This document shows, one piece after another, positions 9,803 through 18,754 of a DNA stretch of 64,000 bases. The stretch is from Jejuia sp040720935 (lineage in GTDB: Bacteria; Bacteroidota; Bacteroidia; Flavobacteriales; Flavobacteriaceae). The notes under the pieces were generated by a model. The model had not been told where the DNA came from and searched no databases. It worked only from the letters and a program-made list of their open reading frames with translations. A program made the position numbers and the translations under genes. The number at the start of each line of letters is the position of its first letter. The first letter of the stretch is position 1. The stretch spans positions 62,001-126,000 of the forward strand of contig NZ_JBFDAE010000012.1 in the NCBI RefSeq assembly GCF_040720935.1, written 5' to 3'.

Positions 9803-11071
9803 TTAAGCAATCTTCAATGCTTCAGCTTCTTCTTCGTCCATCTTCTTATAAGCTCTATTTATATTGCGCTTCATCAATAAGGACACAATTAAAGCGATAA
9901 TAAATAATCCTGCAAAAACCTCTAGAGTGGTATCTAATGAACCTGTTGCATTTTTAACCATATCGTAAATAGTTGGCCCTACAACACCTGCTAATCCCCA
10001 AGATGCTAAGACCATGCCGTGAATGGCACCTAATTGTTTTGTTCCGAATAAATCTCCCAAAAACGCTGGCAAGGTTGCAAAACCCCCGCCATACATGGTT
10101 ATTACCGTAAACAATACAATCAAGAAACTTAGCTCCATCGTCATTTTTGGTAAGAAGTAAAATGCTAAAATCTGGAATGCAAAAAACAGAATATAAGTGT
10201 TTGCACGTCCTAAATAATCAGATAATGTTGACCACATAATTCTACCCAAGCCATTAAAGACGCCAATAAAACCTACAATAGCCGCAGCCTCCATAGGTGT
10301 ATAATTCAGTTTTTCTTGCATCATTGGGCTTGCGGCCGAAATAATAGCGATACCACACGCAATGTTTATAAACATCATAATCCAGATGTAATAAAAACGT
10401 GGTGTTTTTAAAGAGGCGTTAGCAGTAATGTTTGACATATCCTTTTTAATGGTCTTACCTTCCCCTGGTTTGAAACCATCTGGTAAATAACCTTCTGGAG
10501 GTCTTTCAATATATCTTGCAGAAGATAAAATTAAGACCATATAAATAAGTCCTAAGATGTAAAATGCATTTGAAACACCTACTGAATCAAAAAGTGATTG
10601 CATTACCGGACCGAATATTAAAGCTGCAAAACCAAAGCCCATAATTGCCATACCAGTAGCCAAACCACGTCTGTCTGGAAACCATTTCACTAAAGTACTT
10701 ACTGGCGTGATGTAACCGAGACCTAACCCGATACCGCCTATAACACCGTAGCAAAGATAAAATAGCCATAACGACTCTAACTGAACCGCTAATCCAGAAC
10801 CTAAGATACCAACACCGTAAAAAATACCTGCTGTTGTTCCACTTACTTTTGGCCCTACTTTTTCAACCCATCTACCTAAAAATGCTGCTGAAAGCCCTAA
10901 TAATAAAATGGCTATTTTAAATGCCCATTTAATCACACTTCCATCAACATCAAAAATATCTTTAACGGGGTTGGTCATTACCGAATAAGCATATACTGAG
11001 CCTATTGAAATATGGATTCCCACCGCAGAAGCAGCTATAAGCCATCGGTTTTTTAGTTTTTGTGTTTTCAT
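9803..11071 (-). CDS. OFA-family MFS transporter (oxalate/formate antiporter-like)
   Basis: This 422-residue, 12-helix major facilitator protein resembles the oxalate/formate antiporter family: an N-terminal GIHISIGSVYAYSVMTNPV segment, a YGVIGGIGLGLGYITPVSTLVKWFPDRRGLATG stretch in two pieces across helices 4-5, and a central cytoplasmic loop near 200-215. The family moves small carboxylates such as oxalate, formate or lactate. Its position directly after pflB-pflA on the same strand, 37 bp after pflA, suggests export of formate or another fermentation acid, which is inference from context. The stop is 40 bp from the palindromic terminator at 9723-9762. Confidence 0.85.
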   Translation of the reverse strand: MKTQKLKNRWLIAASAVGIHISIGSVYAYSVMTNPVKDIFDVDGSVIKWAFKIAILLLGLSAAFLGRWVEKVGPKVSGTTAGIFYGVGILGSGLAVQLESLWLFYLCYGVIGGIGLGLGYITPVSTLVKWFPDRRGLATGMAIMGFGFAALIFGPVMQSLFDSVGVSNAFYILGLIYMVLILSSARYIERPPEGYLPDGFKPGEGKTIKKDMSNITANASLKTPRFYYIWIMMFINIACGIAIISAASPMMQEKLNYTPMEAAAIVGFIGVFNGLGRIMWSTLSDYLGRANTYILFFAFQILAFYFLPKMTMELSFLIVLFTVITMYGGGFATLPAFLGDLFGTKQLGAIHGMVLASWGLAGVVGPTIYDMVKNATGSLDTTLEVFAGLFIIALIVSLLMKRNINRAYKKMDEEEAEALKIA

Positions 11072-11108
11072 AATACGTATTGTTTGAATGTTGCGTTTAC
11101 AACACTCA

Positions 11109-11858
11109 TTAATTCACTTTTACTTCTTTAAAATAGTTTTTTAAAATTGCTACTGCAGCATCAAGTTCCTCTCTTGTGTTTTCACGAGCATGTTTCAATT
11201 CATAATCCCAACCTAAGGATTCCCATTTATGGATGCCCAATTTATGATAAGGCTGAATTTCAATTTTTTCAATAGTTTTATAATCTTTAAAGTATTCGCC
11301 CATAGCATGCAACAATTCAGGTGTGTTTGTGATTTCAGGAATCAAAACATACCGCAACCACATTTTTTTTCCTGATGCTTCTCTATGCTTTGCGAAATTA
11401 AACGTCGTTTCTTTGTTACGCTGTCCGGTTATAAACTCATAACCTGCTTCAGTCATGTGCTTAATATCCAGCATGACCAAATCAGCATACTCATCTAATA
11501 ATTCTTCAGTAAAATGATTTAACAATCTACCGTTTGTATCAATATTGGTATGAATATCTTCTTCTTTAAGTCTCTTAAAAAAGGGAATTAAAGCTTTTGA
11601 TTGTAGTAAAGGTTCACCTCCAGAAACGGTTACGCCTCCTTTTTTACCAAAGTAAGGTTTCATTTTTACAGCCATTTCTACAAGCTCTTCAATAGGATAT
11701 GATTTTCCTCCGGCGGTATCAATAGTATCTGGATTATGACAATACAAACATTTTAATTTGCAGCCTTGAAGAAAAATAACCATTCTTACACCTGGGCCAT
11801 CATGGGTTCCAAATGATTCAATGGAGTGTACGTTTAATATATTATGTTGCGTTTTGAT
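11109..11858 (-). CDS. pflA: Pyruvate formate-lyase-activating enzyme (radical SAM), non-ATG start
   Basis: PflA uses SAM and a 4Fe-4S cluster to put the glycyl radical on PflB. The cluster motif CKLKCLYC (CxxxCxxC) is intact and GGEPLLQ follows. The first ATG in frame (at 11783) would start at MVIFLQGC and cut off the conserved VHSIESFGTHDGPGVR strand, which is clearly encoded upstream in the same frame. Between the terminator at 11871-11917 and this conserved region there is no ATG, GTG or TTG in frame, so the start is probably ATC (11858) or ATA, or else there is a sequence error. It follows pflB and precedes an OFA transporter. Identity is sure, the exact start is not. Confidence 0.93.
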   Translation of the reverse strand: MKTQHNILNVHSIESFGTHDGPGVRMVIFLQGCKLKCLYCHNPDTIDTAGGKSYPIEELVEMAVKMKPYFGKKGGVTVSGGEPLLQSKALIPFFKRLKEEDIHTNIDTNGRLLNHFTEELLDEYADLVMLDIKHMTEAGYEFITGQRNKETTFNFAKHREASGKKMWLRYVLIPEITNTPELLHAMGEYFKDYKTIEKIEIQPYHKLGIHKWESLGWDYELKHARENTREELDAAVAILKNYFKEVKVN

Positions 11859-11870
11859 AAGTCTAGTGTT

Positions 11871-11917
11871 AAAAAAAGCACCCGAAAAAGAAGTAACTAA
11901 ACTCCTTTTTCAGATGC
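11871..11917 (-). terminator. Terminator/attenuator between pflB and pflA
   Basis: Read on the minus strand, GCATCTGAAAAAGGAGT and ACTTCTTTTTCGGGTGC form a 17-bp stem with two G-T-type mismatches and a short loop, followed by seven T residues. It would end or weaken transcription before pflA, giving more pflB than pflA message. Confidence 0.8.
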
Positions 11918-11937
11918 TTTCAAAATATTAATAAAAA

Positions 11938-14163
11938 CTACATAGATTCGTGGAAAGAACGTGTAATAACTTCCATTTGCTGTTCTTTTGTTAATCTTAC
12001 AAAGTTAACAGCATAACCAGATACACGAATGGTTAATTGAGGATACTCTTCTGGGTGCTCCATAGCATCAAGTAGCATTTCCTTATCCAAAACATTTACA
12101 TTTAAATGCTGTGCGTTTTTGATAAAATAACCATCTATAATTGTTGCCAAGTTTTCAATGCGTTCGTCAATATCAGCACCTAATGATTTTGGTACTATTG
12201 AGAATGTATTTGAAATACCGTCTAACGAATCTTTATATTCAATTTTAGCAACTGAATTTAATGACGCTATGGCACCATTACAATCACGACCATGCATTGG
12301 GTTTGCACCAGGAGCGAAAGGAATGCCGCTTTTTCTACCGTCAGGTGTTGCCCCAGTTTTCTTACCATAAGACACGTTTGATGTAATTGTTAATACAGAC
12401 ATTGTTGGTTCTGCATTTTTATATACTGGTAATTTTTTCAACTCATCATTGAAATCAGCAACCGCTTTTGCAGCTAATTCATCTACGCCATCTTCGTCAT
12501 TACCAAAGCAAGGAAACTCACCTTCAATTTTAAAATCAGTAGTCAAACCTTCCTCATTTCTAATAGGTTTTACAGTTGCATATTTGATAGCAGAAAGCGA
12601 ATCGGCTACAATAGATAAACCTGCAATACCGTAAGCAATATTAATGCTTGGATTCGTATCAATTAAAGCCATTTGAGCTTTTTCATAATAGTATTTATCG
12701 TGCATGTAGTGAATAATGTTCATAGAATCATTATAAACTCTTGCTACTTCTTTCATTGCTATTTTAAAGTTAGCCATGACTTTATCAAAATCTAAAACCT
12801 CACAAGTACAAGGTTCAATACCTTTAACCATTAGTTTACCTGTGTTTTCACAACGACCACCATTAATAGCTAATAATAATGTTTTAGCCAAGTTAGTACG
12901 TGCTCCAAAAAACTGAATGGATTTACCTAAATCTTGGTAAGACACACAACAAGCAATTCCGTAATCATCAGAACCACGTTGCGCTCTCATTAAATTATCA
13001 TTTTCAAATTGAATTGAAGAGGTATCGATAGCGACTTTAGAACAGTATTTTTTAAAATTTTCTGGTAAGTCTTTTGACCAAAGAATAGTCATATTAGGTT
13101 CTGGAGAAGGGCCTAAATTGTATAATGTATTTAAGAAACGGAACGATGTTTTAGTTACTTTTGTTCTTCCGTCTTCAAACATACCACCTATAGCTTCGGT
13201 AACCCAAGTAGGATCTCCAGCAAATATTTCATCATAAGCACTCATTCTTAAATGACGTACCATTCTCAGTTTCATCACAAACTGATCAATGAATTCTTGA
13301 GCTTCTTCTTCTGTAATAAGACCTTTTTCTAAATCATTCTGAATATAGATATCTAAAAATGTCGATGTATTACCTAAAGACATCGCAGCACCATCTTGCT
13401 CTTTTACAGCAGCTAAGTACCCCATATATGTCCATTGAACAGCTTCTCTAGCTGTTTCTGCTGGACGACTTAAATCTAGATCATAGTTGTTACCTAATGC
13501 AATAATATCTTTTAAAGCTCTAATTTGCTCAGACACTTCTTCACGCAAACGAATTACGGCCTCAGTCATAGGGCCTTTGATGTTTGCCAAGTCTTTTTTC
13601 TTGGCTTCAATTAAGAAATCAATTCCGTAAAGCGCCACACGACGGTAATCTCCAATAATTCTACCTCGAGCATAATTATCAGGCAATCCTGTTAAAAACC
13701 CTAAAGAACGGAACTTTCTAATTTCTGCATTATAAGCATCAAAAACACCATCATTATGAGTTTTTACATATTTAGAAAATAACTCCGTTAAACCATCATT
13801 TGGTTTTACTCCTTGTTCTTCTAATGCTTTTTGAACCACTTTAAAACCTCCAAAAGGCTTCATAGCTCTTTTTAATAATTCATCGGTTTGCAAACCAACG
13901 ATAACTTCATTTTCCTTATCAATATACCCAGCAGCAAACGAGCTAACTGTTGAAATGGTTTCTGTATCTACAGAACGTACACCATTATTTTGTCTCTCTT
14001 CTTTGGTAGCCGCTTTACAAACTTCCCATAATTTTTGAGTTTTTTCACTTGGTCCAACCAAAAACTCATGTGCTCCATGGTAAGGTGTCATGTTATTGAG
14101 TACAAAATCTCTAACATTGACTTTCTTAGTCCAAATTCCGTCTTTAAATTGTTTTACTTCCAT
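11938..14163 (-). CDS. pflB: Formate C-acetyltransferase (pyruvate formate-lyase)
   Basis: PflB splits pyruvate and CoA into acetyl-CoA and formate by a glycyl-radical mechanism in the anaerobic cytoplasm. The 741-residue chain has the adjacent catalytic cysteines in GIACCVSYQ (near residues 404-405) and the C-terminal glycyl-radical loop RVSGYAVNF (near 712-720). I set the start at ATG 14163 (MEVKQFKDGIWTKK); an upstream in-frame ATG at 14262 adds 33 residues unlike the family and crosses the Fnr-like site at 14239-14252. The gene heads pflB-pflA-OFA. Anaerobic control by an Fnr-type protein is supported by that palindrome. Confidence 0.97.
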   Translation of the reverse strand: MEVKQFKDGIWTKKVNVRDFVLNNMTPYHGAHEFLVGPSEKTQKLWEVCKAATKEERQNNGVRSVDTETISTVSSFAAGYIDKENEVIVGLQTDELLKRAMKPFGGFKVVQKALEEQGVKPNDGLTELFSKYVKTHNDGVFDAYNAEIRKFRSLGFLTGLPDNYARGRIIGDYRRVALYGIDFLIEAKKKDLANIKGPMTEAVIRLREEVSEQIRALKDIIALGNNYDLDLSRPAETAREAVQWTYMGYLAAVKEQDGAAMSLGNTSTFLDIYIQNDLEKGLITEEEAQEFIDQFVMKLRMVRHLRMSAYDEIFAGDPTWVTEAIGGMFEDGRTKVTKTSFRFLNTLYNLGPSPEPNMTILWSKDLPENFKKYCSKVAIDTSSIQFENDNLMRAQRGSDDYGIACCVSYQDLGKSIQFFGARTNLAKTLLLAINGGRCENTGKLMVKGIEPCTCEVLDFDKVMANFKIAMKEVARVYNDSMNIIHYMHDKYYYEKAQMALIDTNPSINIAYGIAGLSIVADSLSAIKYATVKPIRNEEGLTTDFKIEGEFPCFGNDEDGVDELAAKAVADFNDELKKLPVYKNAEPTMSVLTITSNVSYGKKTGATPDGRKSGIPFAPGANPMHGRDCNGAIASLNSVAKIEYKDSLDGISNTFSIVPKSLGADIDERIENLATIIDGYFIKNAQHLNVNVLDKEMLLDAMEHPEEYPQLTIRVSGYAVNFVRLTKEQQMEVITRSFHESM

Positions 14164-14238
14164 CTCTTTATTTAATATTTTGTAAAATTTATGTCTGTTT
14201 TGATGGTACAAAGTTAGATGCAACAATTCTGAAAAATT

Positions 14239-14252
14239 ATGACATTTGTCAG
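14239..14252. promoter_or_regulatory. Fnr-like palindrome upstream of pflB
   Basis: ATGACATTTGTCAG contains TGA-CATTTG-TCA, 76 bp upstream of the pflB start. The same TGA-N6-TCA core with a similar centre is found at 34230-34247 and 36834-36855 near the cbb3 oxidase genes. The window also encodes a Crp/Fnr protein with N-terminal cysteines (33516-34193). Confidence 0.6.
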
Positions 14253-14452
14253 TAAACCCCAAAAAAGAGATTTTTAAATATTTATCATAAAAAGCATTAA
14301 AATTTTGAATTCAATAAAAGAAAACCTCTAAAACCATACGCTTTTATCAATTTATAGTTAAAAAACTATTTATTTTAAGATGAAAACATCATGGTTATCG
14401 AGTGAAAATTATTATTTATAAAATCTTAATGATAGGTCCCCCTCCCTATTTA

Positions 14453-14601
14453 TACTTATTTGAAAATCCCATTTATTCCATACTTCCCAATACAAGAACT
14501 ATTCGAAATTGCAAATGAAAGAAGTAAAAAGATCATTCGATTTTCCGTATCATCAATTAAACAATGTACCATTGGATGCTTTTGCGAAAGCTCGACTTTA
14601 G
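14453..14601 (+). pseudogene. Truncated copy of the 5' end of the acyl-CoA synthetase gene
   Basis: About 125 bp here align at roughly 80% with 16797-16925, covering the upstream region (ACTTATTTGAAAATCC) and the first codons of the intact synthetase gene. The reading frame ATG 14515 gives MKEVKRSFDFPYHQLNNVPL, against MKDVKRLFDFPYHQLNNAPL in the intact gene, then diverges and stops at 14601 after 28 codons. The two copies are direct repeats bracketing the PL6 lyase gene. Confidence 0.85.
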
Positions 14602-14628
14602 ATTGAGAACAAGTTATATTTTTGAATC

Positions 14629-14667
14629 AAAAAAGCCTGCACAATCAATGATTTCGCGAGGCTTTTT
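14629..14667. terminator. Terminator downstream of the PL6 lyase gene
   Basis: AAAAAGCCT and AGGCTTTTT form the stem with a 20-nt loop, and T-runs occur on both strands. It lies 26 bp beyond the stop of the minus-strand lyase gene and also just after the pseudogene fragment. Confidence 0.8.
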
Positions 14668-14692
14668 AAATAAAAAAATCTATTAAAATTAG

Positions 14693-16450
14693 CTATTGAA
14701 AAATTATCATTTTAGAAATATTCTGAACTTTTAAGATGTAGGCCCCTGCAGTTAGAGTATTAACTTCAATTTGTCCTTTAGGTGAATCAATATTCTTATT
14801 AATTACCGTTCGACCTAACATATCAATAATTTGAACATATCCTAAATTTCGTTTTTCTATGGAAAGATTTAAATAATCTCCCTGAACAGGCATTGGATAT
14901 ATGCGAAGTATGTTTTCAATTTTAATAGTATCATTAACACTCAATGCGGGACTACCCCCAAAACCAACTGTAACCCCTACATCAGATTGTTTATAAGGAA
15001 GTCTAGTTCCTCCACTATTAAACTCTTCCGCTCCCGCATCAAAATTAACCGGTCTAGTTCCTCCAATAATATCTTCGGTCAAAAAGGCATAGCTTCCTGC
15101 TCCATAATCTATAGCTGCACTTCCGTTTACCATGTTATAAAAATCAGTACCTGAAGCCAATAACCCAGAACTAACATCGATATTTCCTGTGGCTGTTACA
15201 GACCCAAAAGAATCGAACGTACCATTCTGTTTGATATTATTCTCGTATTTTGAAGACGTTCCTGTAAGCTGCGTGGTTACCTGAATCGCTTTATTAGTGT
15301 TTTCATACATAATATTATTGCCAATTACTACATCTTGAGGCGGCTGATTTTGAGTACCAGAACTAAATGTAGCTCCTACTCTAACACCTAAATCACAATT
15401 TACAAAGGTGTTATTTACAATGGTCGCATTTTTTACTTGATAGTATCCATTTAAGGGGCTATTTAATATCCCATTATGAATGTTAATACCAGCAAGACCA
15501 TTAGTTGACGAATTATTCGGGTATTTAGCTACCGTGCCTTCAATATAATTATTGTAAATTTTATGATTTTCACCCATCATTCGAACACCTCCACTAAATG
15601 AGTGACCATTTGCTAAAAAGAAATTATTATAAACTTCACAATTATTTCCATGTCTCAAAGTTAATGCACCCGAATAATCTTCGAATGTATTGTTATAGTA
15701 CTTATTACTTCCACTTTTGTTAGAAACCACCTCTATTTCACCAACAAAATTGTAAAAGTAGTTTTCATAAACTTCTGTAAATGAATCCGATAAGGAGGTT
15801 GAACTACTTCCGATTCTAATGGCATCCTGATCATTTAAATTATTTACTATGCCTACCGGGGTTCTATCTGCAAAATAATTATGGTGTATTTTGTGATAAT
15901 TAGGAATTGTAGAACTTCTATTATCATTAATGATGCTGCCAACACCATGTTTACCTAAAAATGAACAATAACTTATTTCGTTGTTGGCACCTCTTAACAA
16001 AATCCATTTAAACACATTGGCCTCATTAGCCGTACTTTGATTAAATGCATCAACCTTCACATTGCTAACCTTGCAATTATTACAATCGCTGGAAGACTTA
16101 AAATCTATGAGAGGTGTATTTGGGTTTATGGCAGTAGAAGCATTTTGAAACACAACGCCTTCAAAATAGATATAACTGCCACCCATTTTCACATTAGTGA
16201 TGCCCTCAAAAAATACACTCCCGGGAGTTTCGGCTTTAATAGTTATTGGCATGGCCGCTGTACCCGTTTTGTGTATACTAATTGTAGCATTGTTCCAAGT
16301 ACCGTTTGCCAAAATTATGGTTGTACCCGCAGAAGCCGAAGAAGTAGCTGCGTCTAATTCAGTCTCGTTATTAACAGTCTGCCCATAAATTGATGCTGTA
16401 AATAATACAGCAAGAATGCTTAAATAGTTTAAGATTGTATTTTTTTTCAT
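14693..16450 (-). CDS. PL6-family polysaccharide lyase (alginate lyase/chondroitinase B type), T9SS-secreted
   Basis: The 585-residue protein has a signal peptide (residues 1-23), then a right-handed beta-helix with many YNN/VYNNFF turns. The family's active-site pair is visible as EIEVVSNKSGSNKYYNNTF (Lys near 243) and LTLRHGNNCEVYNNFF (Arg near 265), the spacing of polysaccharide lyase family 6. Family 6 enzymes cut alginate or dermatan sulfate; alginate is the likelier substrate for a marine flavobacterium, by inference. The last 75 residues (IYPMPVQGDYLNLSIE to the end) are a type IX secretion sorting domain, so it is exported or surface-bound. It stands alone with no SusC/SusD partner nearby. 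Three tandem TTGGWTAACCAA sites precede it. Confidence 0.92.
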   Translation of the reverse strand: MKKNTILNYLSILAVLFTASIYGQTVNNETELDAATSSASAGTTIILANGTWNNATISIHKTGTAAMPITIKAETPGSVFFEGITNVKMGGSYIYFEGVVFQNASTAINPNTPLIDFKSSSDCNNCKVSNVKVDAFNQSTANEANVFKWILLRGANNEISYCSFLGKHGVGSIINDNRSSTIPNYHKIHHNYFADRTPVGIVNNLNDQDAIRIGSSSTSLSDSFTEVYENYFYNFVGEIEVVSNKSGSNKYYNNTFEDYSGALTLRHGNNCEVYNNFFLANGHSFSGGVRMMGENHKIYNNYIEGTVAKYPNNSSTNGLAGINIHNGILNSPLNGYYQVKNATIVNNTFVNCDLGVRVGATFSSGTQNQPPQDVVIGNNIMYENTNKAIQVTTQLTGTSSKYENNIKQNGTFDSFGSVTATGNIDVSSGLLASGTDFYNMVNGSAAIDYGAGSYAFLTEDIIGGTRPVNFDAGAEEFNSGGTRLPYKQSDVGVTVGFGGSPALSVNDTIKIENILRIYPMPVQGDYLNLSIEKRNLGYVQIIDMLGRTVINKNIDSPKGQIEVNTLTAGAYILKVQNISKMIIFQ

Positions 16451-16473
16451 GAATTTAAATATTATTTAAGATT

Positions 16474-16515
16474 AATTGGATAACCAAATTGGATAACCAA
16501 ATTGGTTAACCAAAT
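16474..16515. promoter_or_regulatory. Three tandem 13-bp palindromic operators upstream of the PL6 gene
   Basis: TTGGATAACCAA, TTGGATAACCAA and TTGGTTAACCAA follow each other at an exact 13-bp period, 26-65 bp upstream of the lyase ATG. The TGGTnnACCA-like core resembles sites of FadR-subfamily GntR regulators, some of which control alginate use in flavobacteria. No such regulator is encoded in this window, so the binding protein is inferred. Confidence 0.65.
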
Positions 16516-16859
16516 ATACATAATTTAACATCAGATAATAGTGTTATGTAAAAAATATTTAAAATATTATAACTCAATTAATTATATAAGATATAGTCTA
16601 ACTAATTGCGGGTATTCATTTAAAAACAGCTCTAGGAGCTTAAACCATAGTACTAACTAAATATTTAATACTATCGTTTCTTTCTTTAAAATGGTATCAG
16701 CAGTTTTCCTAATATTTTTTTCTTCAGCTTAAAACTCTTTCACTCCGCCAAACAAAGGAACCATTATTTCTGGTATGGCTACTTTACCCATTTCCTTACT
16801 TATTTGAAAATCCTTTTTAATTTCATACTTTGCAATACTAGAACTATTTGAAATTGCAA
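16516..16859. other. Intergenic region between PL6 lyase and acyl-CoA synthetase
   Basis: This is AT-rich. It contains the right-hand copy (from 16797) of the direct repeat shared with 14453-14601, which includes the synthetase promoter region. TACTTTG near 16826-16832 is a weak -7 candidate. A 20-codon open frame on the minus strand at 16729-16791 has no recognisable relative. Confidence 0.5.
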
Positions 16860-18632
16860 ATGAAAGACGTAAAAAGATTATTCGATTTTCCGTATCATCA
16901 ATTAAACAACGCGCCGTTAGAAGCTTCGTTAGTAACGAAATATGATGGCGAATGGGTTGCTACCAGTACCCAGGAATATCTTGATAAAGCCAACGCTTTG
17001 AGCAGAGCTTTATTAAAAATGGGAATTAAGAAAGATGATAAAATCGCCATAATATCTTCAACCAATAGAACAGAATGGAATATTGTTGATATTGGTTTAT
17101 TACAAACGGGAGCGCAAAGTGTCCCTATTTACCCTACTATTTCTGCTGAAGATTATGAATATATCTTAAATCATAGTGAAGCTATTTATTGTTTTGTTTC
17201 AGATGAAGAAGTTTTAGAAAAAATAAACAAGATAAAAGCGAAAACGAAATTAAAAGAGGTGTATTCTTTTGACACTATTAAAGGTTGTAAAAATTACTCA
17301 GAACTATTTGAATTAGGAAAGGACACCTCAAACCAAAAGGAACTTGATGCTAGAAAGGATGCCGTAAATTCATCAGATTTAGCAACTATAATTTACACAT
17401 CGGGCACAACAGGAAAACCAAAGGGCGTAATGCTTTCACATTGGAATATCGTGTCAAATGTCTTTGCAGTAGAAAAAAGATTTCCTTTAGAACCAAATGA
17501 CAAAACACTTAGCTTCCTTCCTGTATGCCACATCTTTGAGCGGGTGTTTTTATACGTATGTCAATATTGTAGTATATCCATTTATTTTGCAGAAGGCATA
17601 GATAAAATTGGCGACAATTTAAAAGAAGTAAAACCAAATGTTATCACCGTAGTCCCTAGATTAATTGAAAAAGTGTATGACAAAATTATGGCTAAGGCCG
17701 AAGAATTAACTGGGATTAAGAGAAAGCTGTTTTTTTGGGCTGTAGATTTGGGCTCAACATTTCAACCTTACAAACAAAATGGTTGGTGGTATGAGTTTAA
17801 ACTCTCAATTGCCCGCAAACTTATTTTCAGTAAATGGCAAGAAGCTATGGGCGGCAACATCGTTTTTATGGCTTCGGGTAGTGCTGCACTTCAACCAAGA
17901 TTAGGACATCTATTTGGTGCTGCGGATATGCCAATTATGGAATGTTACGGACTTACAGAAACATCGCCAGGCGTTACGGTAAGTGATACGCGTAATAAAG
18001 GCTGGAAAATTGGTTATGTTGGTAAAGTACTTGATAATGTTGAAGTTAAAATAGCTGAAGATGGTGAGATTCTTTGTAAAGGTCCAAATATCATGATGGG
18101 TTATTATAAGGACGAAGAAAAAACAAAAGAAGTAATGACCGGTGATTATTTTCACACAGGAGATAAGGGAGAACTTGATGCCGATGGTTTCCTAAAAATT
18201 ACAGGCCGAAAAAAGGAAATGTTTAAAACCTCTGGCGGAAAATATATAGTACCAACATTACTTGAAAACGAATTGAAGCAATCTCGATTTATAGAACAAA
18301 TCATGGTCATTGGCGAAGGCGAAAAAATGCCAGCTGCCTTAATTCAACCTAATTTTGAATTTGTAAAAGATTGGATTGCTCATAAAAACCATGCTATTGG
18401 AACCTCATATGAAGAGATAGCCAACTCTGAGATAGTTCAAGCAAGAATTCAGGAAGAAGTCAATAAATGCAACAAAAATTTCGGCAAATGGGAACAAATA
18501 AAAGTATTTAAACTGACGCCTGAAATTTGGTCCATTGATGGGGGCCACCTCACACCTACTCTTAAAATGAAGCGAGATGTTATTAAAAAAATGTACTCCA
18601 ATCTTATTGAAGAAATTTATAGACCTAAATAA
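16860..18632 (+). CDS. Long-chain fatty acid-CoA ligase (AMP-forming)
   Basis: This 590-residue acyl-adenylate-forming enzyme activates fatty acids to acyl-CoA at the cost of ATP to AMP. It carries the P-loop motif YTSGTTGKPKGVMLSHWN (near 178-195), MECYGLTETSPG (near 361-372), the HTGDKGELD motif and the GRKKEMFKTSGGKYI hinge (near 450-464), as in FadD and plant/ACSL-type ligases. The start is ATG 16860, giving MKDVKRLFDFPYHQ; the TTG at 16848 is only an in-frame extension. Its 5' end is duplicated as a remnant at 14453-14601. It feeds the fadNAE beta-oxidation genes that follow from 19744. Confidence 0.92.
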   Translation: MKDVKRLFDFPYHQLNNAPLEASLVTKYDGEWVATSTQEYLDKANALSRALLKMGIKKDDKIAIISSTNRTEWNIVDIGLLQTGAQSVPIYPTISAEDYEYILNHSEAIYCFVSDEEVLEKINKIKAKTKLKEVYSFDTIKGCKNYSELFELGKDTSNQKELDARKDAVNSSDLATIIYTSGTTGKPKGVMLSHWNIVSNVFAVEKRFPLEPNDKTLSFLPVCHIFERVFLYVCQYCSISIYFAEGIDKIGDNLKEVKPNVITVVPRLIEKVYDKIMAKAEELTGIKRKLFFWAVDLGSTFQPYKQNGWWYEFKLSIARKLIFSKWQEAMGGNIVFMASGSAALQPRLGHLFGAADMPIMECYGLTETSPGVTVSDTRNKGWKIGYVGKVLDNVEVKIAEDGEILCKGPNIMMGYYKDEEKTKEVMTGDYFHTGDKGELDADGFLKITGRKKEMFKTSGGKYIVPTLLENELKQSRFIEQIMVIGEGEKMPAALIQPNFEFVKDWIAHKNHAIGTSYEEIANSEIVQARIQEEVNKCNKNFGKWEQIKVFKLTPEIWSIDGGHLTPTLKMKRDVIKKMYSNLIEEIYRPK

Positions 18633-18754
18633 TTTTACCTTAAATCCCAAAAATACGTTTTCATTTTCCGACTTACAACTACTGAAAACCAAGTAGTTAT
18701 TTTAAAATACATCTTTTTTTAGTACATTTAAGCCTAACCAATTAAATTAACATT

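Noticed and set aside
14164..14262. N-terminal extension of pflB to ATG 14262
   Set aside because: The extra residues do not resemble the PflB family and would overlap the Fnr-like promoter site.
16729..16791. A 20-codon open frame on the minus strand beginning MGKVAIPEIM
   Set aside because: It is too short to judge, with no recognised relative and no promoter; it could be a remnant of a lost gene.
16848..16859. TTG start for the acyl-CoA synthetase
   Set aside because: ATG 16860 matches the copy of the start in the pseudogene fragment (14515) and the usual family N-terminus.
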